Shown: piece by piece, positions 22,242 through 34,880 of the stretch
Layout: every line of letters starts with the position of its first letter
How positions within the stretch are numbered: position 1 is the stretch's first letter
NCBI GenBank assembly: GCA_029721515.1
Contig: CM056561.1
Coordinates: 17,966,635-18,030,634 of the forward strand
Reading direction: 5' to 3'
DNA: 64,000 nt
Source of the DNA: Synanceia verrucosa
Taxonomy: Eukaryota > Chordata > Actinopteri > Perciformes > Synanceiidae
Program-made: the position numbers and the translations under genes
Notes under the pieces: generated by a model
Databases searched by the model: none
The model's input: the letters and a program-made list of their open reading frames with translations, nothing else
Told to the model about the DNA's origin: nothing

Positions 22242-25189
22242 TGAGAGAGGGAGAAGACCCGTGTTCACTTTTTAATTAAGGCTCCGTAGTGTAACTCGTC
22301 AATGTACATTATTGGAAGAATGAACGTCAATGCCATTGCTTTTTCTCCCCCTCCTTTATCTCTGTCAATGATTCAAAGACATGATTTATGGTTCGTCTCC
22401 GTCTTTCAGGATCATCCATCAAGCGCTGGCTCTGCCGCAGCGCCACCCGTTGTAAATCATTCTGAAAGCCTGTCACTCATTTCCATTAACCGTTCCTCTG
22501 TCGCTCTGGTCTCCGCCTCCCTCAACCTCCTTTTTTTCTCCCCCCATCCTTTCCACCTCTCTCTCCTCCCCCTCGGTGCACAACCTACAGCCACACAGGG
22601 TATCAGTTCCGTTCCACTGCTTCGTCCGCCTACCTTCTTTTCAATAAATTAACCACTTTCTCCCATGCAATGAATAAAAAGTCTCCGCACTCGTCTTGCA
22701 GTCGGCACCTACTCCTCCTCCATTACAGCTGAACACCTTACAAATGTCACGCCGCTGACTCGCGGGCTAAATGAGGATATAGCACAGAGAAAATATTTTT
22801 GTTGCACCGACTTCTCCAGTGGCAGTATTTGAACAGCTTTGATGTGTTTGCAGTGTGGTATTAATGAACATATACCCCACACGTGCAGGGCACTGCGTCA
22901 GATTTTTATTGTGTTTCTTTTATTGTCGGCAACTTGTGGATAATTTAGCAAAAAAAAAAAAACAAACTCGCAGTAAAAGTACCTAGGTGAGACTATGTTC
23001 GTATTGTTTCTTTTTATGCATTCACTCCAAGAAGCACTGCGTTCAACTTTTAACAGTTAATGGAAACAATAATACGCCTGTAATTATTCCATGTAGTAAA
23101 AGCACACTAAGTGGGCAGTGCTGCCATTAAATGCTGTTGGTTTTCTGTAAATTCTACCAGTAGTTTAATTCAGACACTCCAACAATGACTGTAGTCTTTA
23201 ACCAGGTTTTATAGAAACAGGTCTCATGAGCAGAAATAATTGGCTCAATGGAGTGACTGTCAATCTCGAACAATGGTTGATGTGCCTGCTCTGGGGAGCC
23301 CAATTCACTGGCTTCTTTTTTCATTCTAATCAACATCTAGATATCAACACTGCAGAATACCCACAAACAGCAGAAAGCCTGTTTTGAGGGGAAACTTTCA
23401 ACTATTGGGTGCCAACACATTTCACTGTTTGGGCAGCCATTGTTCTCAGAATGGGCTGTCAAAGTGACAATGCGCACCAGGCAAATCCAGAAGTTTGCAC
23501 TTTTCAGAAAAACAGCAGGCCCTAATCATTTTGTGGAGGACACTTGACAACAAATTTGCCATTAAAATGAATCTGAATAGGAGGGAGCGGGGCTGTTTTT
23601 GAAGCATCTCTGCTTCTGTAACCGTTGCTCGTCTTGTCCCACGGAGCTCCAGGTTTGGCGGGCTTGCTTCCCTCCCTTTATGCTTGCCATGAAGCAGCCT
23701 TTGGTCCCACTAGAAAACTGACAGTAGCACACTTCAGCTGCAAATTCACTCTGTAGCCTCATTGTATTTAATGAAGGGAAAAAGTGGCAATCTACTATTA
23801 ATGAACTTGGAATGTAAAAAAATGCCTCCCTTTGCTGAAAACAGCATAAAACTGCTTGTACAAGGAAAGCTTTGGCTGGAGCCCATCCAGAATCTAATGA
23901 AAGATCCATACGGGGACAGAGCGGGCGGGAAGAGTTAGTGAAATGCAGATTGTTTTAATAGAATACACACAGTCTCTTCCAGCTGCACTATCTGTTTCAT
24001 CAAGGACTGACCTTGATGGAGGGCTGTTGTTGTTTGGGAGGACCAGTGTTTAAGGTTCATGCAAAGTTTATGATGCAGGGACTGTATGGACTGTATATGT
24101 GCTGGCCTCAGGGGAAGACTAAATGCTGCACAGTCCACAGAGCAAAGAGTGAAGCAGGCTTGCCACCGGCTTTTTATGAAACAACACATGAGATCACGAG
24201 GAAAGAAATTTAATGTTAAAAGCAATTAAATAGTGAATATTGCCCCTCAGATACAACGTAACACAAAGTCAAAACATCAGACAAAGATTGAGTTGGAATT
24301 TAAAAAAAAAAAAAAAACGCTTTATTTAGTCTGGCTAGTGGGCATGAAAAACAAACAGCATGTTAGGCAAGCATGGGCCATCATACCTTTCACTCAGTAT
24401 CTCATAAAACTAGAACAAAGGCCTTATGTGTGCAAGGCAGTGGTCCTTTAAATGATGGCCCACTTTCCTCCCCGCTGCCACGCAAACATTCCTGACTGAC
24501 ATTCAATCAGGGAAATTTGAACCAAAGCAAGATGGTCTTTTATTAGTACCGCCCTGTTTGCTCGACTGGTCAGCTCCAATATGCGAAGCGGTTTGAGTGG
24601 CGTGCTGTAAGATGATGGGTTCACTCTCTGATAAGGGTGAATGAGGGGTAAACTGCTATTCCGCAGAAAGGAACCATCAGACCTCATCATGTCGCTCCTG
24701 GAGAGCCGTGTCACGGGCTCTTCAGAAACCAAGTGACAGAGCGGCACGCCGGCTGCCGCTCCCGCTACAGTGGAAAAAACACTGCCGCCCTGCTTCTGCT
24801 CCACCAACTGGAACTTTGTATCAGCCGGGGCAGAAAAGATCATCTGTAATCTGACAAATATACACTGAGGCTTTTAAGCCTCTTCAGTTGTAACATTATC
24901 CCAGATGCTCGCCAAAATTGTTTATATTCACTTTTCCTTTTTAGCAGAAGAGGACAAATTTTCAGCTATTTTCTACTGCTCGTACAGAACAGCACAATAT
25001 AGCTTATTCAGCAGCCAGCGGTTTGTTCTCCCAAATTACACGAAAAATAAACTCATATTTTCTCACTTATCCGTCGTGGCATCTAGCCATGCAGATAGTT
25101 TAGGATTTTAAGATATCTGTTGCCTCCTCAGTAGAGTGGAATTTTGTTGTTTGCTCACTGATATAAAAAGTATTCAGACCATTTACTTG

Positions 25190-25625
25190 AAGAGGTACTG
25201 CACACTTAAACATGTTTTATGAGCTGTGAGCTGCATTATATGACTGTACTGTGATGAAAACACATCAGGGCTGGTCTTTATGTGGACGTCTCTTACCAAA
25301 TTTATAAAAATCTCCATGTCTGCATGTCAAATGGCTCATAGTGCCGTCTACTGTTTTAAATCATAGAGCTGTGTTCATTGTTTACATTCACAGTTATTAT
25401 TTTGTAAGTGTGGCTTTGGAAGGAGGCCAAAAACAGATGTGTCAGTGTTGCAGACTTGATGACTTTTTCCATTAGATTTACAGACTTTTTGGAGTGCTGC
25501 TCGCTACTTTCATCAGAAAAATGTTGGCGACTAAATTGGGTTTTTTGGTTGGGTAATTTTAAAAATTCAGCGTACCATAGCTACTTTCTCAACATTACCA
25601 ACCCTAGCTTTAAGTACAGTGCCTG
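25190..25625 (+). repeat. Probable teleost interspersed repeat
   Basis: The right end (tagctactttctcaacattaccaaccctagctttaa, given in parts: 'tagctactttctcaacatta' then 'ccaaccctagctttaa') is familiar to me from repeats in other percomorph genomes. No second copy is present in this window and the left boundary is a guess. Confidence 0.35.
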
Positions 25626-28600
25626 TGTAAATATACCAAAGTTACTTTCCAGCACTGCAGATTTGAAAAACCTCAATAAAAGACTATAAAAGACTCCAGT
25701 AAAACCAAAAGAAGCCACATACACACCCTGCTCACTTACTGTAGTTGTGTATCACTGTTGGATTGCATTAGCTTGAATAGCTCTGCCACCGATTGTATAA
25801 CTTTTATAATTTGAGTGATCCATCCCTTTAAAAATATGTCCACCTGAGACTGATTTTCTAATAATATTTCGCCACCTGTCTTTGTGTTGCTGGTCTGTTG
25901 AAGGTTTACGAGAAAGGGTGGGGGGTGTTGTGTGTATAATTGTCTCAGCCGGTGCTCATAGGGGGCCCTTTGGTGGGATGCAACACTAGGCAACTGCATG
26001 TGATGCAGCGGCTGTGGCAATGTTCAAAGTGATGACTTAGGTGCTGGAGTGCAGATTGCAATGCTCTCCCACCGCTCACTTCCAATTAGGCAGCGGGCCG
26101 ACTGATGCGTCTTGGAGCAGAAGCTTCTAGTAGGCATCAAAAGGAGCAGCATCGCTCAGTGACATCATGGAGGGAAGGGGCTCCTGGAGCGTCAGACAGG
26201 GCAATCTGATGTGGCTCAGTAAATATCATGATTAGCACCCATGCAAAGACAGAGTCCCACATTTGTAACATTACGTAAAAATACCCCGATGGCTCCAACT
26301 GCACATGCTCCAAGGCTGTGTGCTTCAGACTGACTGCCTCTCGGATAGTTCTTTGTGTTTATTGGTGTGTTGCTTGTGCATTCTGAAAGTTCTCTGTGTT
26401 TTTAGTTAACAGCATGTTGGTTGTGAAAACATTTTTGATTAATTGCCATAATTATTGTGATCATTTTTGCCCAAATGAACAGCCAGATGGCAGGATATGG
26501 TGTCATATTTGCGATCCTATCATTAATCTGGCTCTAGGTCCATCTGAGCACATTGTGCCGTTTGCTGTGTTCACAATCTGTCCTCAAGTTGTCCATGCCT
26601 TTTTTTTTTTGGAGCTACGAGTTTTTATTTGATTATATTAGACTATAAAATATTAAAGTTGAGGGTGTATGAAAGCAAGGCGTTTATCTGCATGAATAGC
26701 TCGTGTTTAGTGAAGTAAGTAATGCACTTTAAGTAACATCTCCATCATGCATACAAATATTAACATGAGTGTTTCTGTCTCATGGTTTCACAGTGAAAGC
26801 CTCAGAAGGATCAGACAAAACCACTTTGTGGGGATTCATGGCTGCTTTTGAGTATCTAACCTATGGATTATGCTCTTTGTTTTTGTCAGAATGTGTACCA
26901 CAATACTGTTAATAACAAGAACTCTGAACAGCATTTAAACGTGCTGAAATGAAATAATGGGCCAGGTGGGAGCTAATGACACATTTCTATTTAAAAGCAA
27001 GTCAAACACTGCTTAATTCTGTGATATCAATTAACCTCCAGACAAATGTTGTCAAAGGGAGCAGTCTGAATGTGATTGTTCTCTCTTTGCACTGCAGTGT
27101 CCTTGGGCTCGGGGAGACTGTTTCCTGACAGGGAACAATGAAGAGAGAGGTGTTTACAGATCTTTACAGATGGCTCCAGGGCTCAGAATTAGCTCTTACG
27201 TGATTCCGTTCAGACTTAACTTCAGATGTGTCATCAAGACTATCATCAGGATGTCTGACAACGCATCTATTTGATCTTGACGTGCACAGCTCACCGAGTT
27301 AGTCAGATATCACTGTCAAATATTAAACCCTGTGACATGTGTGTCTCGTTCTAATGATAGCTCACTGAAGAAAATCATAATCATGGCGGTTCTCAGAAAC
27401 ACACCATCCTGTTTCCAACCTTGTGGGGAGCTTCACAACTTTGGAACTAGGTTTTGTACACCAAGTACTTTTTCAACGTGACATTTCACGCCTATTTATA
27501 ACAACAACAGACAAGCGCAGTGACTAAGTGTTTTTAAATTTACAGACACAATTAGTTGGGCACATGTGAGTGGAAACAGGGAGGAGACAGTGATAGTTAC
27601 TGAGGCAGCCTGGAGATTGTTCAGTGATCCTGACCTGCGTTGTTAGACTGTTCCCTTCCTCTCCAGCAGGCCTCCTTTTTTCCCTCTTTTTTTTCCCTTT
27701 ACATGGCATAAATCCGGGAGATGAAAATGTCATGGAGCAGGTTCATTTTGCAAAGAGGTTTTGATTGCCATGCGCGTGTAATTGATTGTTCCAAGGACAG
27801 GGGGAAATCTAGAAATGTCATAACAGTCCTGCTTAGGTTGGTCCCACCACAAGGCAATCAATGAGAAGTAAAAAGAGATATTGATTTGCGAGCAGCAAAA
27901 ACTGTAGCTTGAGACAACCGGAGAGCGCCGGGGAAAGTGGCACAGACGTGCAGACCTGTCACTGGCACCTATGAATTACCCAATCTTCTCTGAAGATTGT
28001 GTTACCTCAGATACTCCCAGAGTCCTGCGCTGGGTATTGCAGCTGTCCATTAGCTAAGCTTCTCAGGCTGCTAACTCTCTGGCTTGTCAGATTAATGAAG
28101 GAAATGTTGACCTTCCAAGGGATAAGTGTTGATGTTCTCAAATTTACAAAAGTTTCTGCTGGCATGCTAACACTGGAAACAGAGTGCCCTTTTTACAGCT
28201 GGCTGCAGAAATGATTGACACATTCTGAAGCGACTCACTTGCTCGAGGGAGAGCAGATTGTACTTTGTGAAGATACTAATGCTTCAACTTGAGTTGTAAA
28301 TATATTGTCACGTAAGCCTTTAGCACCAATCCAGTTGGACAGCGGGCGGCCATGACTGTTGCAGTAAACGTAATCTACACAGTTTGCTGGTTTTCCAAGA
28401 TGGGGGGGAAGCATTTTGGCTCAGAAACCGACTGCTGCTGCTTCTGTAAATCCAGGCCTTGCTATGCCAAGAGTCTGCTCCAACGGATAAAGGTTATAAA
28501 CACTTCAACTGCCTGATTTATGATGGACACCCCAGGTTTTTTGACCTTTGCATATCTCTGTCTGAAGATATAAATTTGTAGTGACACAGATTGGAGGCTT

Positions 28601-31097
28601 TACAGCAGTTTATGACATGCTAAATCTCAGGCGAGGCATGCCAGCCTCTTGTTTTGCAAGGCTAGTTAAGCTGGGAGTTGCCTTGCACAGACTGCTAGAC
28701 AACATTTTCAAAGCAGGCATTTCCTTTTAAAAAAAAAAAAAAAAAAAAAGCCTGAGATTAAGCAATTGCAGCTCTTCACTTTTGGTTACACAGTGACGCA
28801 TCAGTTCTCTGAGCAATCATGTTTGGAGACGCATATGAGCAGTTAAATCTGCATTCTTGTTCTACATCATATCATTTTTTTTTTATTTTTGGAGGGGCTC
28901 TCTGTTGTAGGGGCATTGTATGCTAAGAATACAGCAGTTTGGCATGGCAGCAGTGCTGTGGTAGTCCAACTAGAAAAGAATGGTTACAAATGGCGTGAGA
29001 AGCAGAGTTAGACATACGGGTATCTTGGAGTGATCCTTGTCAGAAGGTTAATTGGTGCCTCTGGATGTCTGCTACTCAGGGCATCTGATATAAAGGCAGA
29101 GAACAGCAGGAAGCTCTGCTGTTAATCTTTCCTCAAAAAAGTCTGTCCTCAAAAACCATAATAAGATGCAAACATTAAAATTTATATAACTCCATGTAAG
29201 TGGTTATTTCCATAAAAACATTACTTATGAAACACATTTATCTTACAAGTAGGGAACGCGAATTGCATGTATTGATGACTTTAAAATATGTAGGGAATAG
29301 CCTTTACATGGTGTCCACTAGGATTGAATCATTTCTATTAAAACCCTCAACGGACTGGAAAAACGCTCATCTCCCCGCTCTTAGTGTACCTTCTTCCCAG
29401 TCCTCTCAGTTTTAGTGATGACTTTGAAGTGAGAGGACATCAGCTTGGAGCTTGTCACAGCTATTGGTGTTCTCCTTCACTGTGAATACTATATATAAGA
29501 CTATAAATAAAACATACCTCTGTGCTCTTGACAACTCTCTCCCCGAGCATCAAGGGTGTTTTGGAGGCCATCACCGATCTCGGTTGGCCAATCAAAACAT
29601 CTCTCTTGCGGTGGATCAAGGTCACAGCACATTGGGGCTCTTGGGTGCGAGTGTGCAGGCCTCTTGTTCACGAGGCGCCCCATTCTTCGTGTTTGTTTTG
29701 AAAGTCCAAATCCCATCTCCATCCATTAGCTGGCAGGCAATTCACCTCCAGGGTTTCTCTTGAGGCACTTGTGAAATATTGATAAAAAAAAGAAAGTCTT
29801 ATTTTCAGAAGGCAAAAAGGGAAGACATTCTATGGGCCGCCCAGTGTGGGACTCCTGAGTGCTCGGCTCCAGACGCCCCCCTCATGGAGTGCCCTCTATT
29901 CAGAAGAGAAATATTAACCACATGAAATGCATAAGTGCCTGGACAGGGCTGTTATGTCCTATTCATATTTAACTCTGAGCACATCTTCCACTTCTCTCCC
30001 AAAACGCACATTTTCCAGCATGAGGCAGAAAATATCTCCGATATGTGACAACACTGACAAACTGCATTTATTGTGGGATGTCTTCAAAAGATATGCAAAC
30101 ATCGGTTTTGATATTGTTGTGTGGGTTGCTGGGTGTTTAGAGTTTAAATAATCTGAAACAGTTGTGTCAGAACGGACACTTTAATCTTCTGCGGCTGTGT
30201 TCACATTATGTCGAGCAGACCCTGCAGCCACATGGAAAAAAACTCCTCTATGCTGAGTCAGAGTTTCCACTAATTGGATGATGGGAAATGTGTCAATTAG
30301 AAATACTGTTGTTTAATTATCTGTTAATTGAAGCAATAATGTTTGTGCTCTATGAGTTGGGAGAATGAACAGGTGAATAATGAAAGAAGTAATTGCTGTT
30401 TATGAGACTGTCAGGGAAAATATAATGATGTGACAGATTGCCAAGATTTTTTTTATTGTCTAGTTTTTTAACTAATAATTGGATCAGCTTTTCCACCAGC
30501 ATGATCAACATCTTTATCAGCATTCACATTTGCAACAGATTTTTATTTTGCTAAATGGCTAAATGTATTTTTTCACTCCCTAAATTTAATGAAAGAGCAA
30601 TGTGGGACATTAAAATTTTGGAGTTTGTGTTAAGCCATTCCTCACTTTGTGGCTTCGGGGAAACCAAGATGTTAACCAGAACAGAAGGCTTACATTTTCT
30701 TTGCAGTTTTGAGGCATCCATAATCACTATGGAATAGGTCATTTACAATAACACTTAGCAGGGCCCCAGAAGAATCAATTTCCCTTTGTCACTCAGTGGC
30801 CAATGATTGTTGTAAACATCTCAACTTGAGGCCAGAAAAACCTTGGACACAGCACTAAGTCAATGACCTGTCGTGAATCACATGGTGCTGTTACACCAGC
30901 AGCAGTCTGTTAGTAAAGACATTATGTCCAGCTATACTCTCCAACCTCCCAAGGCACAAAGCAACCACCATCATGTTGTCTTAAATGGCTTGTGTGACAT
31001 CTCATAAAAGATTCATACTTGATGCCAGATGTGGCTTTTCTAAATATTGTACCTTAAAAAGGAAATGATGCAACTGCTGCTACACAGTGTATTTCAA
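25626..31097. other. Intronic non-coding DNA upstream of the tshz2 exon
   Basis: No exon or clear transposon. A 21-base A tract lies at 28729-28749. Candidate regulatory motifs: TCAAGGTCA (nuclear-receptor monomer site) at 29616-29624, TGCTGAGTCA (AP-1/Maf type) at 30251-30260, and several TAATT cores at 30270-30330. The tshz2 first coding exon (expected to begin MPRRKQQ-like) was not found in this or any other part of the window. Confidence 0.5.
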
Positions 31098-31130
31098 TAT
31101 CATTAATCTCCATGCCTCTTCCTTTTCCAG
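31098..31130 (+). other. tshz2: 3' splice site of the tshz2 coding exon
   Basis: A pyrimidine-rich run (cctcttccttttccag) ends in AG at 31129-31130, with a plausible branch-point context (cattaatc) near 31101-31108. It precedes the point where teashirt similarity begins: the Tyr codon at 31133 aligns with the Tyr that follows the exon 1/2 junction in the family as I remember it. The site makes the intron phase 1, the first base of the split codon coming from exon 1. Confidence 0.85.
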
Positions 31131-34100
31131 TGTACATGCCTGATGAAGATGGCGTTCTTCAGGATCCCATCGCAGAAGAAGACGCAGAGAACGACACTCA
31201 AACCGAAGAGGAAGGTTCAGAGAAGACCAGTCCCAAAGTGTCTGAGGACAGAGAGCTTGACAACAAGAGCACCAACACTTTTAGCAACCAGAACTCTCCC
31301 ATTAGTGTCCTTTCCAATCAAGAGGCTGAGTTAGAATCACGCCTCAGCGATACCAGTGACAGACTCTCAGACTTCAAGACGTCCTCGCCACCTGAGAGCC
31401 AGAGGGATGATGAGAGCCTCAGCTCCAAACATAAAGAGGAGATGGGTGGCAGCTTGGAGAAGATGAGGGCAGCCTATGCAAATTTTCTCTCTGATTCCTA
31501 CTGGACGGGGATAGGGATGGACTTGAAAATTGGCAAAAACACCAGCAAAGCCAACTGCGACAGCACCAACGGAAGCACCAAGAGTGAGTTTGACTGGCAC
31601 CAGGATGCTCTCTCTAAGACCCTGCAGCATACACTCTCCCCAAAGCCTGCATCCAAACCTAACCTGTTTAGTTCGGTCCACCTGTACAGGCAAACCACCA
31701 AACCCTGTGGCGCGGTGTTCACGGGAGCTAGCCGATTTCGCTGTAAGGATTGTAGCGCCGCTTATGACACTCTCGTGGAGCTGACGGTCCACATGAACAA
31801 GAGCGGACACTACCAGGACAACAACCACAATAAACAAAGTAATTCCTCCGCTTCATCCTCAAAAATGAGGAAACGAAATTTGCAAGATATGGAAGGAAAA
31901 GAGGATGCACAAAAGGTTTTGAAGTGCATGTTCTGTGGCCACTCGTTTGACTCGCTCCAGGATTTGAGTGTCCATATGATTAAAACGAAGCATTACCAAA
32001 AAGTGCCTTTAAAAGAGCCAATCCCAGTAATCACACCTAAATTGTTGCCACCAGCAAAGAAACGGGCCTTTGAGACGGTGAGACCATGCTCCCCTGACTC
32101 TACAACCGGTATATCCGGCTACACTGAGGCACAACGGGCCGCCGCCATTTCAAACGCTAACAATAATCGCTACGGCTATCAGAACGGGGCAAGTTATACT
32201 TGGCAGTTTGAGACATGCAAGTCTCAGATTCTTAAATGCATGGAGTGCGGGAGCTCCCATGACACTCTTCAGCAACTCACCACACATATGATGGTTACTG
32301 GACACTTTATCAAAGTCACAAACTCAGCCTCTAAAAAGGGTAAACAGTTAGCACTTGACCCCCTGGCTATAGAAAAGATCCAGGGTTTAGCTGAGCCTGC
32401 TGCCAGTGACACAGAGGGAGAAAAGGTGTCTCCGAAAAACTCTTCCCCCGGGGGCAGTGAGAAGGATAGCCAGGGGGAAGGTACATCAGACAAAATGGAA
32501 GAAACTGAAGCTAAAGATGACAAGCAAGACAGTGAGGATCAAAAGGCAGGCAATGGAGCTTTTAAGTACCCTTATCTCCGTGAAGAGGATCTTGAACAGG
32601 ACTCAGGAGGAGGAGGGGACATTCTTAAATCTTTAGCCAACACAGTGGCCTCTGCCATCAATAAAGCACAAACAGGGACGCCGAGCTGGAGTGCTTATCC
32701 GAGCATTCACGCTGCCTATCAGCTTTCCGGCATCATCAAAAGCGCCCCTCTCTCTGCATCTCCCCCTGCTCAGCTAAAGCAGACGTTTAACCACAAGCTG
32801 AGACCGATCGCCCCAAAGGGGAAGTTATATCATGGTGCGGTGGGAGTTGAGGATCCCCAGGGACAGCATCAAAATGTGGACATCAAAAAAGAAAAGGTTG
32901 GCATTAGCGATGGTAAAGAAAGTCAGAATATTAAGTTTGATCTGTTGGAGAATGATGACAGCGATTGTCAGGACGATTCCTCTTCCTCTTCAAAGCTTGA
33001 TGCAGACTGTATGAATGAAGGCAGCGAAGTGATCAAAGGGAAGTTGAGCCCAGATTTCTCTGACACAGGCAAGACACCGAGCCCCTCTGCCAGCAATGGA
33101 CGCAGCACTACTTCAGAGCCTCACAGTGACACTCCAACTCTACTTGGCATAAACCCTCTTAGTGCACTGCAGTCAGTTCTGAACAATCATCTGGGCAAAG
33201 CAAATAAGCCCAATAATTCAAGAGTAGATAAACTATCTGCTCACGCCCAGTCTATTTTTGCTGACATTAACCGTAGCAGTGAGAAACCAGCTTTAATGCT
33301 GAGAAATGCTATAAGAAAGACGCCTGATAACCCTTTTCTCTTTCTCAGTGACGACCAACCAATAGACCTGACAAAATCTAAACACAGCAAGCCGAGTTCC
33401 TCGCTAGTCCAACCCTCCACCCCAATGCAGCAGAAATACGCTCTGTCCGACATCGCAGACATGGTTAAAGTTCTCCCAAAAGCCACAACGCCAAAACCTT
33501 CCATACCATCAAGGATCCCAACGATGAAACTGGAATCAGATGTCAGGCGCTTTGAGGATGTGTCTGCCGAGGTGTACTCCGTCCACAAGCGCAAAGGTAG
33601 ACAGTCAAACTGGAATCCTCGCCATCTCCTCATCCTGCAAGCTCAGTTTGCCTCTAGCCTCTTCCAGACCTCTGAGGGGAAATACTTACTTGCAGACCTC
33701 GGCCCTCAGGAAAGGATGCACATCTCCAAGTTCACCGGCTTGTCCATGACCACCATAAGCCATTGGTTAGCGAATGTAAAATATCAACTGCGAAAAACCG
33801 GAGGAACCAAATTTCTGAAGAGCATGGACACCGGGCACCCGGTCTTTTACTGCAATGACTGCGCTTCCCAGTTTAGGTCCCCGGCCGCATTCATTACCCA
33901 TCTGGAATCCCATCTCGGGTTTCAAATCAAAGACATGTGCAAAATGCCGGTGGAGCACCAGACGAAGGTAGAGGAGCCAGAACTGTCAAAGGCCCTCAGT
34001 GTCAGAGCCACAGAGGCTCTAGTCATGGACGAGGACATTGACTCAAAGTTCAAATGTAAGCTGTGCTGTCGGACATTTGCGAGCAATCATGCAGTCAAAC

Positions 34101-34171
34101 TCCATTTGAGTAAAACTCACAGCAAATCCCCTGACAACCATTCACAATACGTGGAGATGGACAAGGAGTAA
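31131..34171 (+). CDS. tshz2: Teashirt zinc finger homeobox 2, large terminal coding exon (partial CDS)
   Basis: A nuclear DNA-binding protein of the Teashirt family; known members repress transcription and act in patterning and in neural, muscle and craniofacial development. The exon gives one uninterrupted frame of about 1,013 residues ending at TAA 34169-34171. Visible domains: acidic N-terminal part; C2H2 fingers at 31742-31810, 31925-31993 and 32237-32305 (all Cx2Cx12Hx5H); a PIDLT CtBP-type motif at 33359-33373; an atypical homeodomain around 33587-33796 with recognition helix TISHWLANVKYQLRK; fingers at 33851-33913 (Cx2Cx12Hx3H) and 34055-34120 (Cx2Cx12Hx4H). Family signatures include SDSYW, FDWHQDALSKTLQ and NPLSALQSVLNNHLGKA. 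Assignment to tshz2 over tshz1 or tshz3 rests on remembered similarity of the stretch ALSDIADMVKVLPKATTPKP and of the segment before the homeodomain. The frame opens at an ATG at 31112, but 31112-31130 is the splice acceptor tract, so the true N-terminus comes from an upstream exon. Codon 31130-31132 is split (phase 1 intron). With a first exon of about 13 residues the protein would be near 1,026 aa, normal for the family. Confidence 0.93.
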
Positions 34172-34880
34172 TTTTTTCGTATTACTGTCACCCTTTTTCC
34201 CCCTTTTCTTTATTTTAATACACGGGTCAGATATTTCAACCATTTTTCAATTAGCGTTGTGTAGTGTGCATCATTATGACGTTTAAAACATTTCATGGAC
34301 AACAGAGACACACTGGTTAGAAACTGTATAAGGAAACACTAAGAGATACTTTTGCACCCTGCTCAAATGCATCACCAGTAATGAAATGTATTACTGCTTG
34401 AAGAAACATAATTGCTGATGTTTGCATGCAATAGCCCCGGCTATGACTACTATTTATTTGTATGATATGTCGAGTTTCAATTGTATTTCAAAGACAAAAC
34501 AATGAACTAATTGTACTTTACAACTTCTGTGATCCAGTACACCTGCATAAATGTGCAGCTGTTAAAACAGGTAGCCAGACACACAATAACACACATGCAG
34601 ACCTGTACAGTGTATTGCTATGTAAAGATGTTTTGTGTTGCAATGATAGAAGAGAAAAAAAAGCACTTTAATAAATGTTTAATCACCAGTTTAGACTCGG
34701 ATTCTGTACATGACTCAAAAATAATTATTAGACCGTTTGGAAAAAAAAGGATATTTCACATGTAAATATATTTTAGAAGCAAAAAAAAACATCAGTGCGT
34801 TTCATGCAACAAGGATAACAAGAAGTCAGATGATACCTGTGATACCTGCACCTTTTTTACTTATACAAATAAAGAGTTAC
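34172..34880 (+). other. tshz2: tshz2 3' untranslated region with candidate poly(A) signals
   Basis: AT-rich non-coding sequence directly after the stop codon. AATAAA hexamers occur at 34670-34675 and 34868-34873, either of which could direct cleavage; the second is followed by a T-rich stretch (tatcttttttttctc) at about 34899-34915, which suits a downstream element. The true end cannot be fixed from sequence alone and the UTR may run further, since more AATAAA-like hexamers occur near 35150. Confidence 0.6.

Larger units (their letters stand above)
19325..25189. other. Intronic non-coding DNA, no gene seen
   Basis: No credible exon; the longest open frames (176 codons minus strand at 20725-21255, 142 codons at 20177-20605, 131 codons minus strand at 24448-24843) carry no known domain. 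G-rich stretches at 19939-20007 and 22181-22241, a GT repeat at 21962-21992 and A tracts at 22950-22962 and 24302-24317 are the visible simple-sequence features. Confidence 0.5.

Noticed and set aside
24448..24843. Minus-strand frame of 131 codons in a GC-richer stretch
   Set aside because: No similarity recognised; better explained as non-coding sequence of balanced composition.
1..31130. Search for the short tshz2 first coding exon (MPRRKQQ-type start)
   Set aside because: No ATG followed by codons for that peptide with a donor site was found, so the exon is presumed to lie upstream of the window.
31367..31837. Open frames on the minus strand and other frames inside the tshz2 exon (up to 156 codons)
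   Set aside because: They are shadows of the real coding frame and have no recognisable domains.
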